Assembly: GCF_900130125.1 (NCBI RefSeq)
Contig: NZ_FQXY01000011.1
Location: forward strand, 558,001 to 622,000
Direction of reading: 5' to 3'
Source: Bacteroides congonensis
GTDB taxonomy: Bacteria; Bacteroidota; Bacteroidia; Bacteroidales; Bacteroidaceae
Length of the DNA stretch: 64,000 nt
The position numbers and the translations under genes are program-made. This document shows, piece by piece, positions 27,688 through 39,300 of this stretch (position 1 is its first letter; the number at the start of each line of letters is the position of its first letter). The notes beneath the pieces were generated by a model. That model ran no database searches and was not told the DNA's origin. It saw only the letters and a list, made by a program, of their open reading frames with translations.

Positions 27688-30072
27688 TCATTCTTCCAAA
27701 TTAATACGTTTTCCATCAGCCTGTACAGCGTATAACTTGGCATACGTCAGCGATACCGCCAGTGGAATCTCGAACTTGGTGAAAGTAGAAAAATAGAGTA
27801 GTTTTCCATTAGCGTCTTTTTCCCTGAGTTCGAAGGCTACTGCTTCATCTCCGTTGGTGATAGTCACTTCCCGTCCGTTGATATGTCCTTTTATATCTTT
27901 AGTGATAGGTCGTATCGTTTGGAACTGCGTGTAGTAACCCACATCCGGTGGAGTAGTGTCCAGTCCCTCATCACCTGCTTTCCGGTCTTCCAGATAGTAG
28001 AACGGCTTGGCTTTCTTCGGATATTTAGCCATAGCTTGTTTGGTTTCCTTAATCATATTCTCCGTCACGGTATATTGGTAGCTGCCATATTGGTCTAATT
28101 GTGTATCTACCGGTACAAAGAATCCCCACATTTCAAAAAACTCGGTCAGGTCTTCCTGTGCCGCTTCACAGGCCATCCGGGCAAACAGAAGTTGTTTGAC
28201 TCCCGGATTATTGGAAGCAGTACGATTTTCGCGCATGAGTTTGAACAACCTTTGCCAGAAATCAGGTTTGTGTCCGCAGCGGTGATAGTAGTTCCATAGC
28301 TGCCAGTTCATACGCATATGTAGTTCTGTATTTTCTCCCTGATAATTGCTGCCGAAGTTGCACCAAGGGCGGTTGAGTACACAATGGGCTTCCGAAAGGG
28401 TCATTTTCGTAATATTTCCGTTAGAGTCGGTAGTACGGTTGTCTGCTGCTTTGGGGAGATTTAATTCCGTGCCACGAGAGCAATATTTACCTAGTTTATA
28501 TAGGATGAAGTTTGAAAACAGATTATTGGATGATTCGGTGGAACTCGGCCAGTCAATTGCCAGTTGGTGAATATGCCCGATTTCATGTGCGGGTCCCCAA
28601 GCATTGTCTTTGGCACTCATTACATTATCATATAACAGGATATTCTGCAGGTAGGTATATACAAATGCGATGCGATAATCTGATGCCCACATATAAGCGC
28701 CTTCGGGTGAAATAGCAAACAAATGATTGTTTACCTGAGCGGGCCGCACATCTTCAATACCCATCAACTCCTGTTCCCAACCGATGATGTTGTCCCACAG
28801 GTTGATGGCGGATAATATTTCATCTTTTACGAATTCGCGAAGTTTATCTCGGTGGAAATAAAAGATAATCTTATCACCACGCACCCCGAAATACTTGTCT
28901 GTGGCTTTGGATAACAACTCTGCATATTTGGCATCTGTCTTATGTTCTTTCAGGTCAAAAAAGCCGCTGACCGTTCCGCTCCCTAACGGGATATGTATTT
29001 TTATCGGTTTCGGATTACTGGTCAGGTCACAGTTGTACATGACAAACAATTGTCCTTTGTTACGCATTTTGAACTTGTTGATGCCCGGTTCCAGGTAATA
29101 AACATCCCCCGAAGCGGCAGTCTGTACATATTCCTTTGCTTCCCCAAAGTTTGTTTTTTCTTCTCCCACACATTGTAGTGAAACTTCGCGTCCATAAGTG
29201 TCGCCGACGAGAACGATAATTTCATTGTCTTTTTCCACAGCAATTCCGGTTAGGTTGTCCAGGCTGCTGTAATGCTTGGTCATTAACTTTTCCGCCCATT
29301 CGTTGACATTGCTATAGGCATTGTATTTGCGGATACGGAATTCTTTCTCCCATTCGTCATAAGAATCATTTTTTAGCGCTTCGGCTATATGTATGAAATA
29401 TTTGTTGGGTAACTTATTGATTTCTTTATCTGTAACATCAGGCTTCAATTCGCTGCAAGTAATATCTTTAAATACAGTCAGCAATTTGCCTTCTAATGTC
29501 TTGTCTGTATTTTTCTGGAAAAAATGCATTTCATCGCAACTTACAAAGTTGCCAAGCCCGCTTTTTACAACGAATTTTACTCCTGTAGCTTTTATGCCTT
29601 CCTTGAAAACGATCCTACTCGGATCATTCTTCATTTTGAAGTCATAAGTTCCTTGTAATGTATAATTCTTTCTGGCGGAGTCGGTAGAGGTATACACTTC
29701 TACTTCACCAAAATTACCATTGCCGGAGCGGGTATAATAGATAAAGTAATTGATTTCCATATCTCCTTTGAAGAAATACTCCAAAGTAACCGGGAAGGAG
29801 GTGTTGCTCCATGAGCTATGGTAATGGGATTCGGAGGTTCCTATAGTAAATTTACCGTCATAAGATTTGTCTATGTCAGAACCCGGTTGGCATTCACTGG
29901 CTTTTCCACCGACCGGGATAATTTGGATATCCTCGGGGAGTGTTATCTCTTTAATTTCTTCCTCTTCAAAATTGGGAGAAGGTGGAATCAGTGTTTTATC
30001 GCTGGAAGAACAGGCGTGAAGTATACTTCCGCAGAGAAAAATACTTAATAAGTTCGTAGTTATGTTTTTCAT
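27688..30072 (-). CDS. M60-like (enhancin-type) metallopeptidase lipoprotein, PUL-A copy 2
   Basis: This 794-residue protein has a signal peptide with lipobox Cys near residue 21. An F5/8C/CBM32-like beta-sandwich follows (about 55-190; SWSNTSFPVTLEYFF, INYFIYYTRSGNGNFGEVEVY). The M60-like domain (about 300-650) has the zinc site His496-Glu497-Ile-Gly-His500 in WGPAHEIGHIHQ. A small C-terminal domain ends it. M60-like peptidases cut O-glycosylated (mucin) proteins next to glycan-bearing Ser/Thr. It lacks the BACON domain of its upstream paralogue. Likely cell-surface anchored. A strong inverted repeat separates it from the upstream M60 gene. Confidence 0.85.
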   Translation of the reverse strand: MKNITTNLLSIFLCGSILHACSSSDKTLIPPSPNFEEEEIKEITLPEDIQIIPVGGKASECQPGSDIDKSYDGKFTIGTSESHYHSSWSNTSFPVTLEYFFKGDMEINYFIYYTRSGNGNFGEVEVYTSTDSARKNYTLQGTYDFKMKNDPSRIVFKEGIKATGVKFVVKSGLGNFVSCDEMHFFQKNTDKTLEGKLLTVFKDITCSELKPDVTDKEINKLPNKYFIHIAEALKNDSYDEWEKEFRIRKYNAYSNVNEWAEKLMTKHYSSLDNLTGIAVEKDNEIIVLVGDTYGREVSLQCVGEEKTNFGEAKEYVQTAASGDVYYLEPGINKFKMRNKGQLFVMYNCDLTSNPKPIKIHIPLGSGTVSGFFDLKEHKTDAKYAELLSKATDKYFGVRGDKIIFYFHRDKLREFVKDEILSAINLWDNIIGWEQELMGIEDVRPAQVNNHLFAISPEGAYMWASDYRIAFVYTYLQNILLYDNVMSAKDNAWGPAHEIGHIHQLAIDWPSSTESSNNLFSNFILYKLGKYCSRGTELNLPKAADNRTTDSNGNITKMTLSEAHCVLNRPWCNFGSNYQGENTELHMRMNWQLWNYYHRCGHKPDFWQRLFKLMRENRTASNNPGVKQLLFARMACEAAQEDLTEFFEMWGFFVPVDTQLDQYGSYQYTVTENMIKETKQAMAKYPKKAKPFYYLEDRKAGDEGLDTTPPDVGYYTQFQTIRPITKDIKGHINGREVTITNGDEAVAFELREKDANGKLLYFSTFTKFEIPLAVSLTYAKLYAVQADGKRINLEE

Positions 30073-30103
30073 GTCATTAATATGTTAGCGGTTGATAAAA
30101 GAA

Positions 30104-30175
30104 GAGGAAATACCACAAAAGTCTATCTATTATGATATAACAATATCGTATAAATAGTTTTTGTAGTATTTCCTC
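30104..30175. terminator. Long inverted repeat between the two PUL-A M60 genes
   Basis: The 17-bp arms at 30104-30120 and 30159-30175 have one mismatch and enclose an AT-rich 38-nt loop. On the minus strand the second arm runs into CTTCTTTT. It may act as a partial terminator or a 3'-end stabiliser between the tandem peptidase genes. Confidence 0.6.
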
Positions 30176-30192
30176 TCTTTATAGTGATTAAC

Positions 30193-32898
30193 TTACTTCT
30201 TTTCCATCAGTATGCGTGCTCCGTCTGCTTGTACGGCGTAAATGCCGCAACCTGCTATAGAGACGGTGCGCGGAACAAAGAATTCGAAAGAATTGGAGAA
30301 GTAAACCACATCACCCATAATCTTTTCCCCGTTGCTGCCGGTTTCTTGTTTTCTAACTTCAAAGGCTACCGCTTGTTCTCCGTTGCTGACACTGATTGCT
30401 TTTCCTTGTGTGGAAGCTTTTTCTGTGTAAGTCGGAGTCTTGCTTATCTTTACATTATCTTTGAATGTAGTATAGTAACCTACATTACCTACCTCCTTGA
30501 AGCGATAATCACCTTCAGGGAAGAATTCCTGCTTACGGTCTTCGATATACTGGATCGGAGCGGCTTTCGGATAATTTTTGTTCTTGATATACTGCTTGGT
30601 TTCTGCGATCATAGATTTGCTAACCGTATATTCAAACGTACCATACTGATTGATAGATTCACTTACAGGTTTGAAGAATCCCCATGTTTCGAAGAATTCC
30701 GTCAAGTCTTCCTGTGTGGCATCACATACCGCTTTTACAAATGCCATTTGACGTCTGCCCGGGTCGCTTTCCGGAATATTCTTGTATGTTGTACGCATGA
30801 TTTCAAATATTCTCGGCCAAATAGTCGGATTCTCTGCAGTTCCCTTACATAATTCGTAATATATCCAAAGTTGCCAGTTCATACGCATATGCACCTCGGT
30901 ATCTTCGTTTTGGTGTGTAGAACTGCCCATATTATACCATGCGCGTCCGTCTCCATAAACCGATTTTGCCATATAGTCCAGACCGCGTCCACGTGATTTG
31001 TACTTGCCTAGACGGTAGATGACGTAGTTGGAGAACAAGTTGTTGCTTGATTCCGTAGAACCCGGCCAGTTGATGGCATATTGATGAACGTGTCCCATTT
31101 CGTGTGCCGGTCCCCATGCGTTATCTTCTGCTGCCATTACGTTGTCATAGAGCAGAATGTTTTTCAGGTAGGTGTAAACGAAAGCTACGCGGTAGTCTGA
31201 TGCCCACATGTAGCTTCCTTCCGGAGATATGGAAAACATATGGTTATTGTAATATCCGTCTTGACGGTATTTCTCAACCCCACTCATTTCCTGTTCCCAT
31301 TTCAGAATATCATCCCAAAGATGAATTGCAGACAAGATTTCTGTAGGCGCTGCATCCAGCATTTTGAGACGGTGGAAGTAGAACATCATCCGTTCGCCGC
31401 GCACACAGAAATATTTGTGGGTTGCTTTGCTCAACAATTCCGCATATTTGGCATCCGTCTTATGCTCTTTCAGGTCGAAGAAACCATTGACAATACCACG
31501 TCCCAGTGGAATATGGATTTTGACCGGAGCCGGATTCTGCTTCAATCCTTCTCCTTGCACATTGTACATGATAAAGAGCTGTCCTTGTCCATTCATCTTC
31601 AACATATTCACGCCCTCTACTAATGAGTATTTATCTCCGCTGGCTGCTGTTTGTACGTAGTTTTGCGCGTTCGGGTCCTGATGGTCGAAGTCTTGCTTGA
31701 CTCCACCCTCTTCCCATATACATTGCAGTGAAACTTGCTGTCCTTCAGGTATTGCACCGACCAAAACCATCAGTTCCTCGTCCTTTTTCACATAGATACC
31801 CGTCGGGTTATCCAAATCTGAATATTTCTTAGTCTGTATGCGGTTAGCCCAATAATTATTGTTGCTATATGCTTCATACTCCCGGATACGGAAATTTTTC
31901 TCCCATTCATCGTACGTATTGTTTTGGAGTGCTTTAGCTACGCGTTTCAGGGTATTGCTGGTCAATGCTTCGATTGCTTCATTGGTAACGTCGGGTTTCA
32001 GCTCAGAACAAGTAAGGTCTGTAAAGACATTCAGTATAGGAGCATTCATGTCGCGATAGTTAGTCTTTTCATAGAATTCCATTTCCCCGCAACTTACAAA
32101 GCCTCCTAATCCACTTTGAATTGTGAATTTTACTTTATCAGCTATAATACCTTTAGTCAGAATACCGCTAATTCCATTGATTGTACCTCCGGCAAACTTG
32201 AAGTCAAAGCTTCCGACATCCACATAATTTTGTTCGTTGTCCGCTTTGCCGGCAGGTAGTACACTGACGCTGAACTCCCCGAAGTTTCCATTTCCATTTC
32301 TCGGATAATAGATAAAGTAGTCAATCTGCTTATTGGGATCAACAGTGTATGTAATGTGGAATGGGAAGTTGGTTTCTCCCCATGGCGAGTGGAAATGATT
32401 TCCGTCAGGTTGTGTCAGGGCAGGGTCCTTTACTCCATCGAATGTTTTTTCGATGTTCCAGCCTTCTCCTTGACTTGCGTCTGCGATAGCGCTGATGATA
32501 GGAACTCTGGTGTCATTCTTAAACTGAACGTCATTAATACCATATTGTGTCAGGGTAATAGTATAGTTGGCATCAACAACTTCTGATGTGACAGTGACTT
32601 TGGCAGTACGTTCGTTTGTCAATTTGCTGTCCAGAACAGATAAAATTATTTCATCTTTTTGCTGGAATGCAGTTACCCATTTCTGATTGGAATTTACAGA
32701 CCACTCACTTACACGCATGTTAGTCTTTACGGGTATTGAGATTGTTGTGCTGCGGAAGTCGATTTCTTTGTTCAGTTCGCTTCCGTCAATTTCAAATTGC
32801 TTGGCTACAAGTTCTTCTTCGTCGTCTTTACAGCCGGTGTAAACGGTCATGGTAAAGAGACATAAGAGGAAAGTCAGATAATTGTATATATGTTTCAT
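30193..32898 (-). CDS. M60-like mucin O-glycopeptidase lipoprotein with BACON and CBM32-like domains, PUL-A copy 1
   Basis: This 901-residue protein has a lipobox Cys near residue 23 (VYTGC). A BACON-type domain (about 35-120, carbohydrate- or mucin-binding) is followed by a CBM32-like module (about 135-275) and the M60-like catalytic domain with His599-Glu600-Met-Gly-His603 (WGPAHEMGHVHQYAINWPGSTESSNNLFSN). From memory it resembles BT4244 of B. thetaiotaomicron, a peptidase acting on O-glycosylated proteins. Surface location and mucin targeting follow from family and context. It lies 25 bp after the surface-lipoprotein gene in the susCD operon. Confidence 0.87.
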   Translation of the reverse strand: MKHIYNYLTFLLCLFTMTVYTGCKDDEEELVAKQFEIDGSELNKEIDFRSTTISIPVKTNMRVSEWSVNSNQKWVTAFQQKDEIILSVLDSKLTNERTAKVTVTSEVVDANYTITLTQYGINDVQFKNDTRVPIISAIADASQGEGWNIEKTFDGVKDPALTQPDGNHFHSPWGETNFPFHITYTVDPNKQIDYFIYYPRNGNGNFGEFSVSVLPAGKADNEQNYVDVGSFDFKFAGGTINGISGILTKGIIADKVKFTIQSGLGGFVSCGEMEFYEKTNYRDMNAPILNVFTDLTCSELKPDVTNEAIEALTSNTLKRVAKALQNNTYDEWEKNFRIREYEAYSNNNYWANRIQTKKYSDLDNPTGIYVKKDEELMVLVGAIPEGQQVSLQCIWEEGGVKQDFDHQDPNAQNYVQTAASGDKYSLVEGVNMLKMNGQGQLFIMYNVQGEGLKQNPAPVKIHIPLGRGIVNGFFDLKEHKTDAKYAELLSKATHKYFCVRGERMMFYFHRLKMLDAAPTEILSAIHLWDDILKWEQEMSGVEKYRQDGYYNNHMFSISPEGSYMWASDYRVAFVYTYLKNILLYDNVMAAEDNAWGPAHEMGHVHQYAINWPGSTESSNNLFSNYVIYRLGKYKSRGRGLDYMAKSVYGDGRAWYNMGSSTHQNEDTEVHMRMNWQLWIYYELCKGTAENPTIWPRIFEIMRTTYKNIPESDPGRRQMAFVKAVCDATQEDLTEFFETWGFFKPVSESINQYGTFEYTVSKSMIAETKQYIKNKNYPKAAPIQYIEDRKQEFFPEGDYRFKEVGNVGYYTTFKDNVKISKTPTYTEKASTQGKAISVSNGEQAVAFEVRKQETGSNGEKIMGDVVYFSNSFEFFVPRTVSIAGCGIYAVQADGARILMEKK

Positions 32899-32923
32899 AA
32901 ATAGTTGACTTTAATGGTTAATT

Positions 32924-34351
32924 TTAATTTGCCCATATTTTAAGTTCGGCCATACCCCAGCAACCGCCTGCAGTGCCTGTTCCGTCTACCGGTTCATTTC
33001 CTGTTTTAACGGCTATTCTTATATATTTAAATGGCTGGGAGGAAACAAACACTTTGGATGAGTATTTTTTGTGTGCTTCATATCGTGCTGGAACACCTGA
33101 AACATCACCTAGTTTGAACCATGTAGCGGATTCGCTATTTGTTGTAACTTCATCATCGTTGGAAGCCCAGAGTGATATATCTTGTGGATTGGTATTACCA
33201 CCTCCTCTGGTTATGTATTCAAACATGACGGAGTGTACCTCTTTGCCTATTCTAACATCTAATGGAGTACCATAAGTTGTATTTCCGGTAATTGCCCAAT
33301 ACTGAGTTTCAAAATGAGTCTCATTATTATTGTCAATCAAATTGCCATAATCATTACTGATATGCCAACCATACACATCGAAGAAGCTTTCTGTTGTCAA
33401 TTCAATTCTGTCAGCTTCCGGATCTAGCGGATATTCCAATATTATATAATGCAACTTCTCACTAACAGAAATCGTTTCTATTTCTGTGATAGGTTTAAGT
33501 TTCAAAGGAACTAGATAAGTATATCCTTTGGCTAATCCGGCTCGTTTGATTCTTATCGCAGCCGCAGCTTCGTTATTACCTGCTTCGAATACACCTTCAT
33601 TGATATTTACGATTGCCGCTTCGGGAGTCATCAGGTAAGCGGTGCCATTAGCTGTGTTATATGCATTTAATGCCTCATCGCTTCGGTCTACTTCTATTTG
33701 AGCGGTGAAATTCCACGTATTCTGTACGCCTGATACCATAGCCATTCCTGCTTCAAACGCCCATTCGTCTCCTGTTACAGTGTTCAAATTAACCATTTGA
33801 CTTCCTTTCTTGAAATAAATGCTCAACTTGGTGACATTCAGTTTCAATATCAAATCTTTTTTGTCTTGGTTGACTTGGTCGTTCGGACTGCTGAGACGGA
33901 AAGGAATGATATACACATAATTGGGATTTTCGTCCTTTGTTTCGGCTATTTCCTCCAAAATTTTGGCAGGAGACAATTTCATCTTCACCTGTTTATAAGC
34001 GTCGGCAGAAGTAAGTTCGAGTGGTTCAGACTTGTAAGTATAACAAGCAGATGATAGTACCTTGTAATTATTTCCTTGGTAACGTGCGTCTTTGTCAACT
34101 TCAGCTTGCGACATGATTTTTACTTGTGCCTGTGCGGTAGCCGCCGGGTTACTTCCGGTTTTTACGACAGTCAGTGAATAGTCTACCTGTGATCCGTCGT
34201 CAAAGAGCTCTATAGTCTGTTGACCATAGGTTTTCAGATAGAGAATTTTGTCATATTGCTCAGGGATCAAGTCTTCGTAGCTGTCTTCCTTACAGCCTCC
34301 GAGTGCAGTGATTGCTCCCAAGAAAAGGAATGAATATATTAATTTCTTCAT
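32924..34351 (-). CDS. Surface glycan-binding lipoprotein (DUF1735-like repeats plus F5/8C domain)
   Basis: This 475-residue protein has a lipobox Cys at about residue 20 (TALGGC). Two DUF1735-like beta-domains follow (about 35-175 and 180-310, second with KLSIYFKKGSQMVN). The C-terminal discoidin/CBM32-like domain (about 325-475) ends FKYIRIAVKTGN...GGCWGMAELKIWAN. By position after susD it is the SusE/F-like glycan-binding partner of the SusCD complex on the outer surface. There is no catalytic motif. Confidence 0.8.
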   Translation of the reverse strand: MKKLIYSFLFLGAITALGGCKEDSYEDLIPEQYDKILYLKTYGQQTIELFDDGSQVDYSLTVVKTGSNPAATAQAQVKIMSQAEVDKDARYQGNNYKVLSSACYTYKSEPLELTSADAYKQVKMKLSPAKILEEIAETKDENPNYVYIIPFRLSSPNDQVNQDKKDLILKLNVTKLSIYFKKGSQMVNLNTVTGDEWAFEAGMAMVSGVQNTWNFTAQIEVDRSDEALNAYNTANGTAYLMTPEAAIVNINEGVFEAGNNEAAAAIRIKRAGLAKGYTYLVPLKLKPITEIETISVSEKLHYIILEYPLDPEADRIELTTESFFDVYGWHISNDYGNLIDNNNETHFETQYWAITGNTTYGTPLDVRIGKEVHSVMFEYITRGGGNTNPQDISLWASNDDEVTTNSESATWFKLGDVSGVPARYEAHKKYSSKVFVSSQPFKYIRIAVKTGNEPVDGTGTAGGCWGMAELKIWAN

Positions 34352-34371
34352 ATTTGTATACTTGTTTAAGA

Positions 34372-36324
34372 TTAATATTCCGGTGCTTGAACCATCTGTG
34401 TGTTTTTATACACTTCGTTCACGAATACCGGAGCCAGATACATACGATTCTCCCATTTGAAATCCTGTTGTACGGCAACAGGTTGGTTCAATTCTTCGAA
34501 AGAAGGATTTTCCAACTTTTCTATATTGAGTCCTTTGCGTACACCGGCAGCAAACGCTTGCGGAGCGGTCATCCAACGACGGGCATCATAGTAGCGGTGA
34601 CCTTCACCATACAATTCAATAAAACGTTCGTTGCGTACCCATTCTACTAAGGACATTCCTGATGCTTCGATTATTTCGTGTGTCAATTCAGGAATACCGG
34701 CACGGCGGCGAATCACATTCAAATACTTCAATGCGCTGGTTTCATCCGGATTGTCTTTGGACGCATAACATTCTGCCAGGTTCAGATAAAGTTCCGCCAG
34801 ACGGATGAGCGTAGCGGGATAATCTTTCTGGTCAAGGTTTCCGTACTGTGTCCAGTTAGTGTTCGGACGGATGAATTTCTTGCAGAGATAACCGGTTACG
34901 CAGTAGTTACGTGCACTGTTACCTGTGACGCTTTTTCCTTGCTTGGCAGGATCCTTCAGATTGATTTCCAATGGTTCGCCGTTGTTTAACTTCACAGCAT
35001 ACTGGTCGCCGTCAAATGCAATCCACGCATAAAAACGGGGTTCGCGGTTGGAGTTAAGACGAATGATGTCGCCCTTGTAAGGCTCATACCATGTATCTTC
35101 TGCCGCAAAAGTGCCTTGTTCGGCAGCGATGCGAGGTAAGATACCGTCTTTCGTATAGAATTTTTCTACGGCATTGAGGTAGGGTGATATGCCGCTATAT
35201 CCGTCGTTCCAGTAAGTACCATTGTTCTGTTTACTGCAATGCAGGGGCAAGCAAGCCAATTTTTGGTTGTAAGTATCCGTTCCTGCCACTCCCCAAATCA
35301 TTTCCTTGTTTCCGTCAGAGTAGCGTGTCGTTACGATGTAACGCATCAGCATGATACGTTTCTTGAATTCGTCTGTAAATGCGTCATTGTCTACCGGTGC
35401 TTTCAATTTCTTGAAAGGATCACCTAGCTGGTCATTACTGATCAGATTATCACAGGCAGTAATACCCATTAGTGCGTTTCCACCGTCGCCTTCCGCCCAT
35501 TCCAATGCATCTTTACAAGCGGTCAGTGCGCGTTCCCATTTATCAGGGTCGTAAGTCCTGCTCACGAGTTCATATCCATATCCCGGTGTAGTATATTTTT
35601 CATTTTTCCATTCGGGGAAAGGGAATTGACCGTTCCATAGCGGAGAAGCCGCATAGAGCAGTATACGAGCCTTGATAGCTTTGGCTATGGTAGAAGTGGC
35701 ACGTCCCCATTCGTCTCCCACACGGGATGCCGGAAGGTCTTCTGCCGCTTTGTCGAGCTTCATGCAAATCCAGCTCACTACATAGTCGAAGTGTGAACGA
35801 CCGTTATATTCGTTGGAAGGCGTATCCATATCGATATATGAGTCGGTGATGGGAATCGGGCCGTAATACTCCAGCAAGCGGTAGTGATAGTAGGCGATTA
35901 GGAAATTCGCTTCTGCGCTCCATTCCTTTTTCAGCACGTCGGATATGCCTTGTGCGTTCTCCAATTGCGAGAGGAACAAATGGCACTGGCCGATATAGCG
36001 GTAGAACGTACCCCATTTCCATGCAGAGGCATTGCCGGGCGTAGCGAGCCCCCATGCCACCTTCTGTCCGTCGTGGCTCCATAGTGGAGGCAAGGCATAT
36101 TCATCTGTTGATGCTTCTACTCCTGTATATTGCCAGGGGAAGAAGTCTTTAATACCGGCATAGCAGGAATATAAGAAACCTTTAGTCGATTCCGGCGTTT
36201 TAGTGGCATCTTTCAGTCCGGCTTGTTCGGGAGGAACAACGTCCAGATAGTCACAAGATGTAAGACAGCAAGCTGCTATCGCGAGCATTCCGCCTATTTT
36301 GGTTAATGTATCTTTCAGTCTCAT
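34372..36324 (-). CDS. SusD/RagB-family glycan-binding lipoprotein, PUL-A
   Basis: This 650-residue protein has a lipobox Cys at about residue 24 (LTSCDYLDVVPP), the classic SusD N-terminus. It is alpha-helical with TPR units and has the C-terminal NERFIELYGEGHRYYDARRWM motif (about 567-587). It forms the lid of the SusC transporter and binds the glycan or glycopeptide. It starts 30 bp after susC. PUL-B has a divergent paralogue at 48923-50827. Confidence 0.95.
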   Translation of the reverse strand: MRLKDTLTKIGGMLAIAACCLTSCDYLDVVPPEQAGLKDATKTPESTKGFLYSCYAGIKDFFPWQYTGVEASTDEYALPPLWSHDGQKVAWGLATPGNASAWKWGTFYRYIGQCHLFLSQLENAQGISDVLKKEWSAEANFLIAYYHYRLLEYYGPIPITDSYIDMDTPSNEYNGRSHFDYVVSWICMKLDKAAEDLPASRVGDEWGRATSTIAKAIKARILLYAASPLWNGQFPFPEWKNEKYTTPGYGYELVSRTYDPDKWERALTACKDALEWAEGDGGNALMGITACDNLISNDQLGDPFKKLKAPVDNDAFTDEFKKRIMLMRYIVTTRYSDGNKEMIWGVAGTDTYNQKLACLPLHCSKQNNGTYWNDGYSGISPYLNAVEKFYTKDGILPRIAAEQGTFAAEDTWYEPYKGDIIRLNSNREPRFYAWIAFDGDQYAVKLNNGEPLEINLKDPAKQGKSVTGNSARNYCVTGYLCKKFIRPNTNWTQYGNLDQKDYPATLIRLAELYLNLAECYASKDNPDETSALKYLNVIRRRAGIPELTHEIIEASGMSLVEWVRNERFIELYGEGHRYYDARRWMTAPQAFAAGVRKGLNIEKLENPSFEELNQPVAVQQDFKWENRMYLAPVFVNEVYKNTQMVQAPEY

Positions 36325-36354
36325 ATATGTGAGTATAAAATTTAAAGTTACTGT

Positions 36355-39300
36355 TTAGAAATTAAGTTGTACGCCGACGTTGAATGTGCGTTGCAACGGG
36401 TAAGAATTGTAAGAGAGTTCTGGATCCCAAAGCTTGAACGGGCTGAAAACAGCTAAATTGTCGCCACTGAGATAGACACGACCGTATCTGAAACTGTATC
36501 CGAGCTCCAATGTTTTGAAACGCAGGAAGTTACCGTTGCGCATCCAGTATGAACTGGCTACGTTGTTATTGGCTGTCTGCGAACCGACCAATCCCAGACG
36601 TGGATAAGTAGCGTTCGGGTTCGGGTTAGCTTCCGTCCAACGTTCGTCAGCGATGAATTGCATCACGTTATAGTCGCTTTCTCCGAACGGTGTGACACCG
36701 CTGACCATGATTTTACGCTTGGCGGAACCGTTGAAGAATACTCCGAAGTCGAACTTCTTATAGGTAATGTTCATACCCAGACCATACTGGATACGCGGGG
36801 TTGTGCCATAAGGTGAAAGCATCACCTGGTCGTTGTCATCAATCTTACCGTCACCGTTGATGTCACGGTATTTGATATCACCGGGTTTCACCACACTACC
36901 CAAATTCTGTTCGGGACTGTTGTCTATTTCTTCCTGACTTTTGAACAATCCTTCTGCGACATAACCGGTAGTGCGGCTAAGTGGCTTTCCGGTAGATGTT
37001 TTCCATACGTACGGATAAACAGGTTCATCCAAATCGACATATTTGTTTTCCGTATAAGTGAAGTTTCCGCGGAAATCGACAAAGAGGTCTTTGATGATTT
37101 CTTTGTGCCAGTTGACACTTAGTTCGAGTCCCCAGTTGTCTACCTTACCTTTATTGCTCCACGGTTTTGCGGTGTAGTATGCCAGTGATTCCGGCCATGC
37201 TTCCCGGTTCAGCAAGATGTTGTAACGGCGTTCTTTGAAGTAGTCGGCAGTAATGGTGAGTTGGCGGAACAGTTCGAGGTCAAGACCGATGTCGAGTTTC
37301 TTCACGCGTTCCCAGCTTGCATTCTGCACGGCATATGTAATCATTTGCGGTCCGCTTAGGGTGTAATTCATATCTACACCTGTGGTGAAGCCGATATTGT
37401 TGAGATATACTTGATCGATGTAAAGGAAGTGTTGTGCTCCGGCACCCATACCGGTTTCGTCACTACCAACCAGACCGTAAGAACCTCTGATTTTCAGATT
37501 GTCGATCATATCGGTCATGGGTTCAAAGAATTGTTCGTTACTGATTACCCAACCTAATGAAATGGCAGGGAAGAATTCGAAGCGGCTTTTCTTAGCCAGA
37601 CGTTCGGTACCGTTGTAACCGAAGTTTAATTCAACAAGGTAGCGTTGACCGTAGTCATAAGTGAAACGTCCGGAGATACCTTGGTTGCGTTGTGGTAGTA
37701 CATCACTGCGGTATTCACGCTGCATGTACATCAACATACCTGTGATATGATGTAAACTGAACTGGCGGTCGTAGTTCAGACGGGCATCCATATAAAATGT
37801 CTGGTCGGAAGATTTGCCTATTGCGGAAGTTGCCAGATAGTCAGTCCCGTTGGTGTTCAACGCTTCCATTTCGTAGTCTGTCGGGTTAGCTGGATTGTAG
37901 CTGCCGGCTTTCACTCCATAGTAATAAGGATTGATGCTACGATTGTAACTGGATGATGACCAGTTCTTCCAGTTCACCATAGCCTGGATACTCAACCCTT
38001 TGGTGACGAAGTCCAGTTTCTGGTTGATTTTCAGAGAAGTATTTAATGTGTTCTCGTTGTTTTCTTTAAATGAACTCAACATATATGCGTAGGGGTTGGT
38101 ACGCAAACTTGAACCTGCCCAGCGTGCATTACCGAAACGGATGTGCGTGTCTCCTTCTTGTGCGGGGAAGGTGGCGGGGAAATATACAGGGTTGGTAGAC
38201 AACATCATGGCAAACAGACTGGAGGTACTATAGTTGGGCCCTTTCTGGTTGCGGATCTGCGCATTCATGTGCAGGTCAATTTTTGTGGTCGGAGTGACTT
38301 TGTATGAAATGTTGTTCTGGAAGTTATATCCCCAGTTATTGATATTATTATCATAGGAATATACTTTCTTGGTATTCAGCAGACCAGTGTCGTGATTGGC
38401 TTGTAAGCTCATATAATAAGACGCCTTGCTACCACCGCCGGAGATATTGACATTTACACGTTGGTTCATATTCATGTTTTTGAAAATCATGTCTTGCCAG
38501 TCTACATCCGGATATACATAGGGGTTTATATGGTTGCGTGTGTTGTCGATAGCTTGTTGGGTGTATTTGGGGGTAGCTTGTGGGTTACGGGTAATTTGTG
38601 CTTCATTGTAGAGTTCCATCCATGTAGCTCCGTCTACAAATTTCGGCATATTCATCGGCTTGTTGAAAGAATTTTCGAGAGTTACGTTGATACGTGTCTT
38701 CTCGTTTTCTTTACCTGTCTTGGTGGTGATCAGCATGACACCGTTTGCACCGCGTGCACCATAAATGGCGGTTGCGGAAGCATCTTTCAGGATAGAGAAA
38801 CTTTCAATGGTTTCAGCAGGAAGGTTATTCAGGTCGGAAGTAGATATTTCTACATCGTCGAGCAGAATCAACGGAGTGGCACGTCCACCGAAAGTACTTA
38901 CGCCACGGATATAGAATTCTGAAGCTGCTCCGGGCTCACCGGACTTTGTCATTGCGATAACTCCGGAAAGTTTACCGGCAAAAGAAGAAGTTAATGATGA
39001 ACTGGGGGCTTTCAAAGTCATACCTTTCACACTGGTGATTGAACCTGTGACGCTGACCTTTTTCTGTGTACCGGCACCTACTACCACTACTTCACTCAAC
39101 AACTGGTTGTCCGATTCCATCTTTACATTGATGACACCGAGGTCACCCACATCGACTGTCTTTTTCTTGTAGCCGATGTAACTGAATTCCAGTTGTACCC
39201 TTGAGCCGCTGACCGAGATGGTGAAATTACCGTCCAGGTCGGTAATGACTCCGTCTTTCTGTCCTTTCACCACAACGGTGGCACCGATGACCGGATCGCC